Source: Pseudomonas syringae
Lineage (GTDB): Bacteria; Pseudomonadota; Gammaproteobacteria; Pseudomonadales; Pseudomonadaceae
Assembly: GCF_001698815.1 (NCBI RefSeq)
Contig: NZ_LGSI01000074.1
Location: forward strand, 109,924-173,923
Length of the DNA: 64,000 nucleotides
Direction: 5' to 3'
The notes beneath the pieces are model-generated. The model saw only the letters and a list, made by a program, of their open reading frames with translations. It was not told where the DNA came from and made no database searches. The translations under genes were made by a program, and so were the position numbers. Shown piece after piece: positions 26,983-36,266 of the stretch (its first letter is position 1; every line of letters begins with the position of its first letter).

Positions 26983-27900
26983 ATGGATCGATTCAACGCC
27001 ATGCGCGTGTTTACCCGCATTGTCGAGCTTGGCGGCTTTGCCAAGGCCGCCGACAGCCTGCACATGCCAAGAGCCTCGGTGACCATCCTGATCAAACAGC
27101 TGGAAGCGCATCTGGGCGTGCAGCTGTTACAGCGTACGACCCGACAAGTCAGCCCGACGCTGGACGGTCAGGCTTACTATCAGCGCTGTGTCAGTCTGCT
27201 GGCTGATCTGGATGAGGTTGAAGCCGAATTTTCTTCAGCGAACATCGCCCCCAAAGGTGTATTGCGCATCGATATTCCGGTGGGGTTCGGGCGGATGATT
27301 TTGATCCCCGCGTTGCCGGAGTTCACTGCGCGATATCCGCTGATCGAGTTGGAGATCGGGATGAGTGACCGCCCGGTGGATCTGATTCGTGAAGGCGTCG
27401 ATTGCGTGCTGCGTGCCGGGCCGCCACAGGATGATTCACTGGTGGCGCGGCCGTTGACCAAAATGGTTCAGGTGACATGCGCCAGCCGCCGCTATCTTGA
27501 TCAATACGGCACGCCGCACACCCTGGCGGATTTGCCGCGTCACAAGGTTATCGAATACTTCTCTGCCAGCTCCAATAAGCGTTACGGCCTGGAGTTCATG
27601 ATCGATGGCCAGGTGAAGGATTTCAGTCTGCCCAAGGCGATGTCGATCAACAGCGCCGACGGTTACCTGGCTGCGTGCGAAGCGGGCTACGGTCTGGTGC
27701 AGACGCCGTATTACCATATCGCCGAGCAGCTACGTCGAGGGACCTTGCTGGAGGTTCTCAAGAGCTATCGGCCGCCGGCGATGGCACTGCTCGCGCTTTA
27801 CCCGCCGCATCGGCAGATGTCACGACGGGTGAGGGTGTTTGTCGATTGGCTGGTGGAGTTGTGTGCGCGCAAGGAGCTGCTCGAGAAACTCAATGGTTGA
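26983..27900 (+). CDS. LysR-family transcriptional regulator
   Basis: This 305-residue LysR regulator has a winged helix at 1-60 (FNAMRVFTRIVELGGFAKAA, then PRASVTILIKQLEAHLGVQLL) and an effector domain from about residue 88 of the type often paired with oxidoreductases. It is divergent from the aldo/keto reductase (121-base gap) and 90 bases ahead of tpx on the same strand. The effector is unknown. Confidence 0.9.
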   Translation: MDRFNAMRVFTRIVELGGFAKAADSLHMPRASVTILIKQLEAHLGVQLLQRTTRQVSPTLDGQAYYQRCVSLLADLDEVEAEFSSANIAPKGVLRIDIPVGFGRMILIPALPEFTARYPLIELEIGMSDRPVDLIREGVDCVLRAGPPQDDSLVARPLTKMVQVTCASRRYLDQYGTPHTLADLPRHKVIEYFSASSNKRYGLEFMIDGQVKDFSLPKAMSINSADGYLAACEAGYGLVQTPYYHIAEQLRRGTLLEVLKSYRPPAMALLALYPPHRQMSRRVRVFVDWLVELCARKELLEKLNG

Positions 27901-27990
27901 AGCAAATTCAGCCGCATCCGATCTAGGTCGCCGGGCGCTTTCGTGGTTAACTTCCGGCTCTTCCCAAACCCTGGAAAAAGGACTCAGTTC

Positions 27991-28491
27991 ATGGCTCAAG
28001 TGACTCGTAGAGGCAACCCTGTCCAAATCAATGGTGACCTGCCAGCAGTTGGCAGCGCTGCTCCGGCATTCACGTTGGTCGGTGGTGACCTGGCCGATGT
28101 GACCCTGGCTGACTTTGCCGGCAAGCGCAAAGTGCTGAACATCTTCCCAAGTGTCGATACCCCGACCTGCGCGACGTCCGTGCGCAAATTCAACGCCCAG
28201 GCCAACGACCTGACCAACGCCGTGGTGTTGTGCATCTCCGCTGATCTGCCGTTCGCGCAGGCGCGGTTCTGCGGCGCCGAAGGCCTGGAAAACGTCAAGA
28301 ATCTGTCCACCATGCGTGGTGCTGAATTCATGAAGAACTACGGTGTCGAGATCGCCGATGGCCCGATGCAGGGCCTGACCACTCGCGCCGTTGTGGTTCT
28401 TGATGAAAACGACAAAGTGCTGCACAGCGAACTGGTTCCGGAAATCGGTCAGGAACCTGACTATGACGCTGCGCTCTCCGTATTGAAGTAA
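27991..28491 (+). CDS. tpx: Thiol peroxidase (atypical 2-Cys peroxiredoxin)
   Basis: This 166-residue Tpx reduces alkyl hydroperoxides and H2O2 with thioredoxin. The peroxidatic Cys60 is in SVDTPTCATSVRKF and the resolving Cys94 in PFAQARFCGAEGL, as in the family; a third Cys81 lies between. Length is normal. ATG at 27991 starts the conserved MAQVTRRGNPV; the upstream in-frame ATG at 27943 adds unconserved residues. It ends in a strong terminator. Confidence 0.95.
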   Translation: MAQVTRRGNPVQINGDLPAVGSAAPAFTLVGGDLADVTLADFAGKRKVLNIFPSVDTPTCATSVRKFNAQANDLTNAVVLCISADLPFAQARFCGAEGLENVKNLSTMRGAEFMKNYGVEIADGPMQGLTTRAVVVLDENDKVLHSELVPEIGQEPDYDAALSVLK

Positions 28492-28509
28492 TAACCGGCA
28501 ACACTTCGA

Positions 28510-28538
28510 CGGCCTGAACCTGCTCAGGCCGTTTTTAT
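28510..28538 (+). terminator. Terminator of tpx
   Basis: The stem cggcctga/tcaggccg with a short loop (28510-28531) is followed by gtttttattt, a standard Rho-independent terminator. Confidence 0.85.
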
Positions 28539-28664
28539 TTATGCTTCAGGTGTTTAACAGAAGTAACGCCAACGTAAATTGCCGGTAAAGGCGCTTTGCT
28601 TACCGTCCGTCTGTGCTTATTGTTCAACTCCTGAAGAAGCCCCATCCGCATTGGTTGATTATTC

Positions 28665-29972
28665 ATGCAATTGTCTGGTTCCCGTAGTTCCCGCCGCTGG
28701 CTGATCAGTCTGCTTGTCCTGTTGGTTATCATCGGCCTGTGCTGGTGGTTCTGGCCGTCCTCTGCCGCCCATAAGGATGCCGGCAAAGGTTCTGGCGCCA
28801 GCAGGTCAGCCAGTGCGGCCAAGGCTGGCCCGGCTCGACCTGGCTTTGGCGGCGCGACCGGGCCGGTCCCCGTGCGTGTGGCGCCTGCGGTACTCGGGGA
28901 CTTCCCGATCTACTACAAAGCGTTGGGTACCGTGACGGCGATGAACACCATCAATGTGCGCAGCCGGGTCGCGGGGGAATTGGTCAAGCTCAACTTCCAG
29001 GAAGGCCAGATGGTCAAGGTTGGCGATTTGCTGGCCGAGATTGATCCGCGCAGCTATCAGATCGCTTTGCAGCAGGCCGAAGGTACGCTGGCCACTAACC
29101 AGGCGTTGTTGAAAAACGCCCAGCTTGATGTGCAACGCTATCGCGGGCTGTACGCCGAAGACAGTATCGCCAAGCAGACTCTGGATACCGCCGAGTCGCT
29201 GGTGAACCAGTATCAGGGCACGATCAAGACCAATCAGGCAGCGGTGGGCGACGCCAAGCTCAATCTGGACTTCACCAGAATTCGTGCACCAATTGCCGGC
29301 CGCACTGGCCTCAAGCAACTGGACGTCGGCAACCTCGTGGCCGCCAATGACACCACCGCGTTGGTGATCATTACCCAGACCAAGCCGATCACGGTCAACT
29401 TCACCCTGCCGGAGAAAGACCTGTCGGCGGTCATCACGCGCTATCGCAGCGGCGACAAGCTGCCCGTCGAAGCCTGGGACCGAGGTGACCTAAAACTGCA
29501 GGCCAATGGCGTGCTTGCCAGTCTCGACAACCAGATCGATGTCGCCACCGGCACCCTGAAATTCAAGGCGCGTTTCGAGAACCAGGACGAAGTGCTGTTT
29601 CCCAATCAGTTCGTCAATGTGCGCCTGCGCGCCGACACCCTGAAGCAAGCAGTGCTGGTGCCGACCGCCGCGGTGCAGTTCGGAACCAATGGCACCTTTG
29701 TCTATGTCATGGACGGCGACAAGAAGGTCAAGGTGCGCGGTCTCAAGACCGGCCCGAGCGACGAGCAGTCAACCGTGGTCAGTGAAGGTCTGGCCGCCGG
29801 TGATCGGGTGGTGCTCGAAGGCACTGACCGTCTGCGCGACGGCAGCGACGTCGAAATCGTCAATGACAGCAAGGATGTGCCAAGCACTCCAGGCCAGCAG
29901 TTGCAGGGCAAGCCGTCGAAGGAATCCGGTGAATCGGCTACAGCCGACAAGGCGGAAAAAGGTCACGCATGA
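28665..29972 (+). CDS. muxA: RND efflux periplasmic adaptor MuxA (MdtA-like)
   Basis: This 435-residue membrane-fusion protein has an N-terminal membrane segment (WLISLLVLLVIIGLCWWFW) and a lipoyl/barrel-sandwich domain split by the coiled-coil hairpin (NVRSRVAGELVKLNFQEGQ and LDFTRIRAPIAGRTGLKQL). Beta-barrel and membrane-proximal domains follow. A charged low-complexity tail (about 405-435) extends past the usual end. It joins MuxB/MuxC to OpmB. Its stop overlaps the muxB start (ATGA). No strong ribosome site is seen ahead of the ATG. Confidence 0.93.
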   Translation: MQLSGSRSSRRWLISLLVLLVIIGLCWWFWPSSAAHKDAGKGSGASRSASAAKAGPARPGFGGATGPVPVRVAPAVLGDFPIYYKALGTVTAMNTINVRSRVAGELVKLNFQEGQMVKVGDLLAEIDPRSYQIALQQAEGTLATNQALLKNAQLDVQRYRGLYAEDSIAKQTLDTAESLVNQYQGTIKTNQAAVGDAKLNLDFTRIRAPIAGRTGLKQLDVGNLVAANDTTALVIITQTKPITVNFTLPEKDLSAVITRYRSGDKLPVEAWDRGDLKLQANGVLASLDNQIDVATGTLKFKARFENQDEVLFPNQFVNVRLRADTLKQAVLVPTAAVQFGTNGTFVYVMDGDKKVKVRGLKTGPSDEQSTVVSEGLAAGDRVVLEGTDRLRDGSDVEIVNDSKDVPSTPGQQLQGKPSKESGESATADKAEKGHA

Positions 29973-32900
29973 ACATTTCACGGCTGTTCATCCTGCGTCC
30001 GGTAGCCACCACGCTCAGCATGCTGGCTTTGGTGCTGGCCGGCTTGATTGCCTACAAGTTGCTACCGGTTTCAGCCTTGCCGCAGGTGGACTATCCGACC
30101 ATCCGCGTCATGACGCTGTATCCGGGCGCTAGTCCGCAAGTGATGACCAGCGCGGTCACTGCGCCGCTTGAACGTCAGTTCGGGCAAATGCCGGGCCTGA
30201 CCCAAATGGCGTCAACCAGCTCTGGCGGCGCGTCGGTCATCACCCTGCGTTTCAGCCTTGAAATCAACATGGACGTCGCCGAGCAGGAAGTGCAGGCGGC
30301 GATCAACGGCGCGACTAATCTGCTGCCGACCGATCTGCCCGCGCCGCCGGTGTACAACAAGGTCAACCCGGCCGATACCCCGGTGCTGACGTTGGCGATC
30401 ACTTCCAAAACCATGCTGTTGCCCAAGCTCAACGATCTGGTCGATACGCGCATGGCGCAGAAAATCGCGCAGATCAGCGGCGTTGGCATGGTCAGCATTG
30501 CGGGCGGTCAGCGTCAGGCAGTGCGCATCAAGGTCAATCCGGATGCCCTGGCGGCAGCCGGCTTGAATCTGGCTGACGTGCGCACGCTGGTGGGCGCGTC
30601 CAACGTCAACCAGCCCAAGGGTAACTTTGATGGCCCGACCCGGGTGTCGATGCTCGATGCCAACGACCAGCTCAAGTCGCCCGAGGAATACGCCAACCTG
30701 ATCCTCGCTTATAAGGACGGCGGTCCGTTGCGCCTGAAGGATGTGGCGCAGATTGTCGACGGCGCGGAAAACGAGCGTCTCGCGGCCTGGGCCAATGAAA
30801 ATCAGGCGGTGCTGCTCAATATCCAGCGCCAGCCGGGCGCCAACGTGATCGAGGTCGTGGATCGCATCAAGGCCTTGTTGCCAAGCATTACCGATAACCT
30901 GCCGGCCGGTCTGGATGTCGTGGTGTTGACCGACCGCACGCAAACCATTCGCGCCTCGGTGACCGACGTGCAGCACGAGCTGTTGATCGCCATTGTGCTG
31001 GTCGTGTTGGTGACGTTCCTGTTCCTGCGCCGTTTCAGCGCGACAATCATTCCGTCGATTGCCGTACCGCTGTCACTGGTGGGCACGTTTGGCGTGATGT
31101 ACCTGGCCGGTTTCTCGGTCAACAACCTGACGTTGATGGCCATGACCATCGCCACCGGCTTTGTGGTCGACGATGCGATTGTCATGCTGGAGAACATTTC
31201 CCGGCACATCGAAGAGGGCGAGTCGCCCATGCAGGCGGCGCTCAAGGGCGCGAAACAGATTGGCTTCACCCTGGTGTCCCTGACCATTTCGTTGATTGCG
31301 GTGCTGATTCCGTTGCTGTTCATGGCGGACGTGGTAGGACGGCTGTTCCGTGAGTTCGCCATCACCCTGGCGGTGGCGATCCTGATTTCTCTAGTGGTGT
31401 CCCTGACCCTGACGCCGATGATGTGCGCCCGCCTGCTCAAGCGCGAACCCAAACCTGAAGAGCAAAGCCGTTTCTACCGCGCCAGCGGTGCCTGGCTGGA
31501 CTGGTTGATCGAGGCCTACGGACGCAAACTGCGCTGGGTCCTCAAGCACCAGCCGCTGACGTTGCTGGTCGCCGTCGGGACGCTGGCGTTGACCGTGTTC
31601 CTGTACATGATCGTGCCCAAAGGGTTTTTCCCGGTGCAGGACACTGGAGTGATCCAGGGTATTTCTGAAGCACCGCAATCGATCTCGTTCGCCGCCATGA
31701 GCGAGCGCCAGCAGTCTCTGGCAAAAATCATTCTGCAGGACCCGGCCGTGGTCAGCCTGTCGTCGTATATCGGCGTCGATGGCGACAACACCACGCTCAA
31801 CAGCGGGCGCTTCCTGATCAACCTCAAGCCGCATAACCAGCGTGATCTGGACGCGACGCAGATCATCCAGCGCTTGCAGCCGCAACTGGACAAGCTGTCC
31901 GGGATTCGCCTGTTCATGCAGCCGGTCCAGGACTTGACCATCGAAGATCGCGTCAGCCGGACGCAGTATCAGTTCAGCATGTCGTCGCCGGACGCTGACA
32001 TGCTTGCGCTGTGGAGCGGCAAGCTGGTCGACGCGCTGAGCAAGCGCACCGAACTGACGGATGTCGCCAGCGACTTGCAGGACAAGGGGTTGCAGGTTTA
32101 CCTGCTGATAGACCGCGATGCGGCCAGCCGTGTCGGGGTGACGGTGGCCAACATTACCGATGCGCTGTATGACGCGTTCGGCCAGCGGCAGATCTCGACG
32201 ATTTATACCCAGGCCAGCCAGTACCGAGTGGTGCTGCAGGCCGAATCGGTGGGCGAGCTGGGGCCGAAGGCGCTGGAACAGATTCATGTCAAGACCACCG
32301 ATGGTGTGCAGGTCAAGCTGTCGAGTCTGGCGCGCATCGAGCAGCGTCAGGCGCAACTGGCGATTACCCATCTGGGGCAATTCCCGGCGGTGATGATGTC
32401 GTTCAACCTGGCGCCCGGTGTGGCATTGGGGGCTGCGGTGGAAATCATCGAGCAAACCCAGCAGGACATCGGCATGCCGACCGGCGTGCAGACCGAATTC
32501 CAGGGCGCCGCCCAGGCGTTCCAGGCTTCGTTGTCCAGTACGCTGCTGTTGATCCTCGCCGCCGTGGTCACGATGTATATCGTCCTTGGCGTGCTCTACG
32601 AGAGTTACATCCATCCGATCACCATTCTTTCCACGTTGCCCTCGGCAGCGGTGGGCGCGCTGCTGGCGTTGCTGATCAGTGGTAATGATCTGGGCATGAT
32701 CGCCATCATCGGCATCATTCTGTTGATCGGGATCGTCAAGAAAAACGCGATCATGATGATCGACTTCGCCCTCGACGCCGAGCGTAACCGAGGCGTGGAT
32801 CCGGAAACGGCGATCTATGAAGCGGCGCTGTTGCGCTTCCGGCCGATCCTGATGACCACCATGGCGGCCCTGTTCGGCGCCGTGCCGCTGATGCTGGCGA

Positions 32901-33064
32901 CGGGTAGCGGCGCCGAACTGCGTCAGCCGCTGGGTCTGGTGATGGTTGGCGGCTTGATGCTCAGCCAGGTGCTGACGCTGTTCACCACGCCGGTGATCTA
33001 CCTGTACTTCGATCGATTGGGCCGTCGTTTCGGTCGTTCGGAGAAGGCTGAGGTGGCGGGGTGA
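29969..33064 (+). CDS. muxB: RND efflux transporter MuxB (MdtB-like)
   Basis: This 1031-residue inner-membrane RND pump has 12 membrane helices and two large periplasmic loops. The proton-relay region with adjacent acidic residues reads GFVVDDAIVMLENISRHIEEG in helix 4. MuxB-type pumps are unusual in pairing with a second RND protein (MuxC) in one complex. By homology to MuxABC-OpmB and MdtABC the substrates include novobiocin, bile salts and other aromatic or acidic drugs. It is the second gene of muxABC-opmB. Confidence 0.94.
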   Translation: MNISRLFILRPVATTLSMLALVLAGLIAYKLLPVSALPQVDYPTIRVMTLYPGASPQVMTSAVTAPLERQFGQMPGLTQMASTSSGGASVITLRFSLEINMDVAEQEVQAAINGATNLLPTDLPAPPVYNKVNPADTPVLTLAITSKTMLLPKLNDLVDTRMAQKIAQISGVGMVSIAGGQRQAVRIKVNPDALAAAGLNLADVRTLVGASNVNQPKGNFDGPTRVSMLDANDQLKSPEEYANLILAYKDGGPLRLKDVAQIVDGAENERLAAWANENQAVLLNIQRQPGANVIEVVDRIKALLPSITDNLPAGLDVVVLTDRTQTIRASVTDVQHELLIAIVLVVLVTFLFLRRFSATIIPSIAVPLSLVGTFGVMYLAGFSVNNLTLMAMTIATGFVVDDAIVMLENISRHIEEGESPMQAALKGAKQIGFTLVSLTISLIAVLIPLLFMADVVGRLFREFAITLAVAILISLVVSLTLTPMMCARLLKREPKPEEQSRFYRASGAWLDWLIEAYGRKLRWVLKHQPLTLLVAVGTLALTVFLYMIVPKGFFPVQDTGVIQGISEAPQSISFAAMSERQQSLAKIILQDPAVVSLSSYIGVDGDNTTLNSGRFLINLKPHNQRDLDATQIIQRLQPQLDKLSGIRLFMQPVQDLTIEDRVSRTQYQFSMSSPDADMLALWSGKLVDALSKRTELTDVASDLQDKGLQVYLLIDRDAASRVGVTVANITDALYDAFGQRQISTIYTQASQYRVVLQAESVGELGPKALEQIHVKTTDGVQVKLSSLARIEQRQAQLAITHLGQFPAVMMSFNLAPGVALGAAVEIIEQTQQDIGMPTGVQTEFQGAAQAFQASLSSTLLLILAAVVTMYIVLGVLYESYIHPITILSTLPSAAVGALLALLISGNDLGMIAIIGIILLIGIVKKNAIMMIDFALDAERNRGVDPETAIYEAALLRFRPILMTTMAALFGAVPLMLATGSGAELRQPLGLVMVGGLMLSQVLTLFTTPVIYLYFDRLGRRFGRSEKAEVAG

Positions 33065-33158
33065 TGCTCAGTCTCAAGCTGCAAGCCTTTAGCTTCAAGC
33101 GTAAAGCACAAGACTCATACTCTTGTAGCGTGTGGCTTGCCGCTCGGAGCTTACGCCC

Positions 33159-36100
33159 ATGAACCTTTCCGGCCCGTTCATCCGCCGGCCGGTGGCGACC
33201 ATGCTGCTGAGCCTGGCGATCATGTTGCTGGGCGGCGTCAGCTTCGGCCTGCTGCCGGTAGCGCCGCTGCCGAACATGGACTTTCCGGTGATCGTGGTGT
33301 CTGCCAGCTTGCCGGGTGCCAGCCCGGAGATCATGGCGTCCAGCGTGGCCACGCCACTGGAACGGTCGCTGGGCACCATCGCCGGGGTCAATACCATGAG
33401 CAGCCGTTCGAGCCAGGGCTCGACACGGGTGATCCTGCAATTCGATCTGGATCGCGACATCAACGGCGCGGCGCGCGAGGTGCAGGCGGCAATCAATGCG
33501 TCGCGCAATCTGCTGCCCAGCGGTATGCGCAGCATGCCGACCTACAAGAAGGTCAACCCGTCCCAGGCGCCGATCATGGTGCTGGCGCTGACCTCCGATG
33601 TCCTGGAAAAAGGCCAGCTATACGATCTGGCGTCGACCATCCTCTCGCAAAGCCTGTCTCAGGTCACCGGCGTTGGCGAAGTGCAGATTGGCGGCAGTTC
33701 GCTGCCCGCCGTGCGTGTCGAGCTTGAACCGCAATTGCTCAACCAGTACGGCGTGTCCCTCGACGAAGTGCGCACCACGATTACCGGCGCCAACGTGCGG
33801 CGGCCCAAAGGTTCGGTGGAAACCGCCGAGAGCAACTGGCAAGTCCAGGCCAATGACCAGCTGGAAAAGGCCAAGGATTACGAACCGCTGATCATTCGCT
33901 ATCAGGATGGCGCGGCGCTGCGCCTCAAGGACGTGGCCAAGGTCAGCGACGCCGTGGAAGACCGCTACAACGCCGGCTATTTCAATGACAAAGCCGCCGT
34001 GCTGCTGGTGATCAACCGCCAGGCCGGGGCGAATATCATCGAAACGGTGGCGCAGATTCGCGAGCAACTGCCGGCGCTGGAAGCGGTAATGCCAGCCAGC
34101 GTCAAACTCGAAGTGGCCCTGGACCGTTCGCCCGTGATCAAGGCCACGCTGCATGAAGCAGAAATGACCCTGTTGATTGCCGTGGTGCTGGTGATCCTGG
34201 TGGTCTTTCTGTTCCTCGGCAATTTCCGCGCATCGCTGATTCCGACACTGGCGGTTCCGGTTTCATTGGTCGGCACCTTCGCGATCATGTACCTGTGCGG
34301 CTTTTCCCTGAATAACCTGTCGCTGATGGCGCTGATTCTCGCCACCGGTCTGGTGGTGGACGACGCCATCGTCGTGCTGGAGAACATTTCCCGGCACATC
34401 GACAAAGGTGTTGCGCCGATGCAGGCGGCTTATCTGGGCGCCAAGGAAGTGGGCTTCACCTTGCTGTCGATGAACGTGTCGCTGGTCGCGGTATTCATCT
34501 CGATCCTGTTCATGGGCGGGCTGGTGGAAAGCCTGTTCCGCGAGTTCTCCATCACGCTGTCGGTGTCGATCATCGTTTCGCTGGTGGTTTCCCTGACGCT
34601 GACGCCGATGCTTTGCGCGCGCTGGCTCAAGCCGCATGTACCAGGTGAAGAAAACGCCTTGCAGCGCTGGAGCCAGCGCGTCAACGACCGGATGGTCGAC
34701 GGCTATGACCGAAGCCTGGGCTGGGTGTTGCGCCATCGTCGGCTGACGCTGCTCAGCCTGCTGGTCACCATCGGAGTGAACATCGCGCTGTATGTAGTGG
34801 TGCCCAAGACCTTCCTGCCGACTCAGGATACCGGGCAGCTGATCGGTTTTGTGCGGGGTGACGATGGTCTGTCGTTCTCGGTCATGCAGCCCAAGATGGA
34901 AATATTCCGTCGCGCGGTGATGGCCGACCCGGCAGTGGATACCGTCGCCGGCTTCATCGGCGGCAACAACGGCACCAACAACGCCTTCATGATCGTGCGC
35001 CTGAAGAACATCAAGGAACGCAAGATATCGGCAGAACAGGTGGTCGAGCGCCTGCGCAAGGAAATGCCCAAGGTGCCGGGCGGCAGGGTGTTCCTGATGC
35101 CTGACCAGGATTTACAGCTGGGTGGCGGCCGCGAGCAAACCACATCGCAATATCAATACATCCTGCAAAGCGGCGATCTCGGCAGCCTGCGCCTGTGGTA
35201 TCCGAAAGTCGTCGCCGCGCTCAAATCCTTGCCGGAACTGACGGCCATCGACGCCCGTGAAGGGCGTGGCGCGCAACAGGTCACGTTGCAGGTCGACCGA
35301 GACACCGCCAAGCGGCTGGGCATCGACATGAACATGGTCACTGCGGTGCTCAATAACGCTTACAGCCAGCGCCAGGTGTCCACGATCTACGACAGCCTGA
35401 ACCAGTATCAGGTGGTGATGGAGGTCAATCCGAAATACGCGCAGGACCCGGTCACCCTGGAGCAGGTCCAGGTGATTACCGCCGATGGCCAGCGAGTGCC
35501 TTTATCGAGCATCGCCCACTATGAGCGCAGCCTCGAAAGCGACCGGGTGTCCCATGAAGGGCAGTTCGCTTCGGACAGTGTGTCGTTCGACCTCGCTGAA
35601 GGTGTCAGTCTCGATAAGGCCACCGTGGCGATCGAACGCGCGGTGGCCGCAGTTGGGTTGCCGTCTGATGTGATCGCGAAAATGGCCGGCACCGCCGATG
35701 CATTCGCCGCGACCCAGAAGAGCCAGCCGTGGATGATTCTCGGCGCGTTGCTCGCGGTTTATCTGGTGCTGGGTATTCTCTATGAAAGCTACATCCACCC
35801 ATTGACGATTCTTTCCACGCTGCCGTCGGCAGGTGTCGGCGCGTTGCTCAGTATTTATGTGCTGGGCGGGCAGTTCAGTCTGATTTCCCTGCTTGGGTTG
35901 TTTTTGCTGATCGGCGTGGTGAAGAAGAACGCGATTCTGATGATCGACCTGGCGCTGCAACTGGAACGTCACGGCGGGATGACACCGCTGGAGTCGATCC
36001 GCAGTGCGTGCCTGCAACGTCTGCGCCCGATCCTGATGACGACGCTGGCGGCCATTCTCGGCGCGCTGCCGCTATTGCTGAGCAGTGCTGAAGGTGCGGA

Positions 36101-36266
36101 AATGCGTCGGCCGCTGGGCTTGACGATTATTGGCGGGCTGGTCGTGAGCCAGATCCTGACCCTTTACACCACCCCGGTGGTTTACCTTTATCTCGACCGT
36201 CTGCGCCACCGCTTCAACAAGTGGCGCGGCGTGCGTACCGATGCTGCTCTGGAAACTCCGCTATGA
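33159..36266 (+). CDS. muxC: RND efflux transporter MuxC (MdtC-like)
   Basis: This 1035-residue second RND subunit of the heteromeric pump has the same fold and relay motif (GLVVDDAIVVLENISRHIDKG) and PLGLTIIGGLVVSQILTLYT at the end. A 94-base spacer separates it from muxB, much longer than the other junctions of this operon, and contains short direct and inverted repeats of the caagctgcaagc type. The start is ATG at 33159 (MNLSGPFIRRPVATM), matching the MuxB N-terminus; a frame from 33132 is less likely. Its stop overlaps opmB (ATGA). Confidence 0.94.
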   Translation: MNLSGPFIRRPVATMLLSLAIMLLGGVSFGLLPVAPLPNMDFPVIVVSASLPGASPEIMASSVATPLERSLGTIAGVNTMSSRSSQGSTRVILQFDLDRDINGAAREVQAAINASRNLLPSGMRSMPTYKKVNPSQAPIMVLALTSDVLEKGQLYDLASTILSQSLSQVTGVGEVQIGGSSLPAVRVELEPQLLNQYGVSLDEVRTTITGANVRRPKGSVETAESNWQVQANDQLEKAKDYEPLIIRYQDGAALRLKDVAKVSDAVEDRYNAGYFNDKAAVLLVINRQAGANIIETVAQIREQLPALEAVMPASVKLEVALDRSPVIKATLHEAEMTLLIAVVLVILVVFLFLGNFRASLIPTLAVPVSLVGTFAIMYLCGFSLNNLSLMALILATGLVVDDAIVVLENISRHIDKGVAPMQAAYLGAKEVGFTLLSMNVSLVAVFISILFMGGLVESLFREFSITLSVSIIVSLVVSLTLTPMLCARWLKPHVPGEENALQRWSQRVNDRMVDGYDRSLGWVLRHRRLTLLSLLVTIGVNIALYVVVPKTFLPTQDTGQLIGFVRGDDGLSFSVMQPKMEIFRRAVMADPAVDTVAGFIGGNNGTNNAFMIVRLKNIKERKISAEQVVERLRKEMPKVPGGRVFLMPDQDLQLGGGREQTTSQYQYILQSGDLGSLRLWYPKVVAALKSLPELTAIDAREGRGAQQVTLQVDRDTAKRLGIDMNMVTAVLNNAYSQRQVSTIYDSLNQYQVVMEVNPKYAQDPVTLEQVQVITADGQRVPLSSIAHYERSLESDRVSHEGQFASDSVSFDLAEGVSLDKATVAIERAVAAVGLPSDVIAKMAGTADAFAATQKSQPWMILGALLAVYLVLGILYESYIHPLTILSTLPSAGVGALLSIYVLGGQFSLISLLGLFLLIGVVKKNAILMIDLALQLERHGGMTPLESIRSACLQRLRPILMTTLAAILGALPLLLSSAEGAEMRRPLGLTIIGGLVVSQILTLYTTPVVYLYLDRLRHRFNKWRGVRTDAALETPL

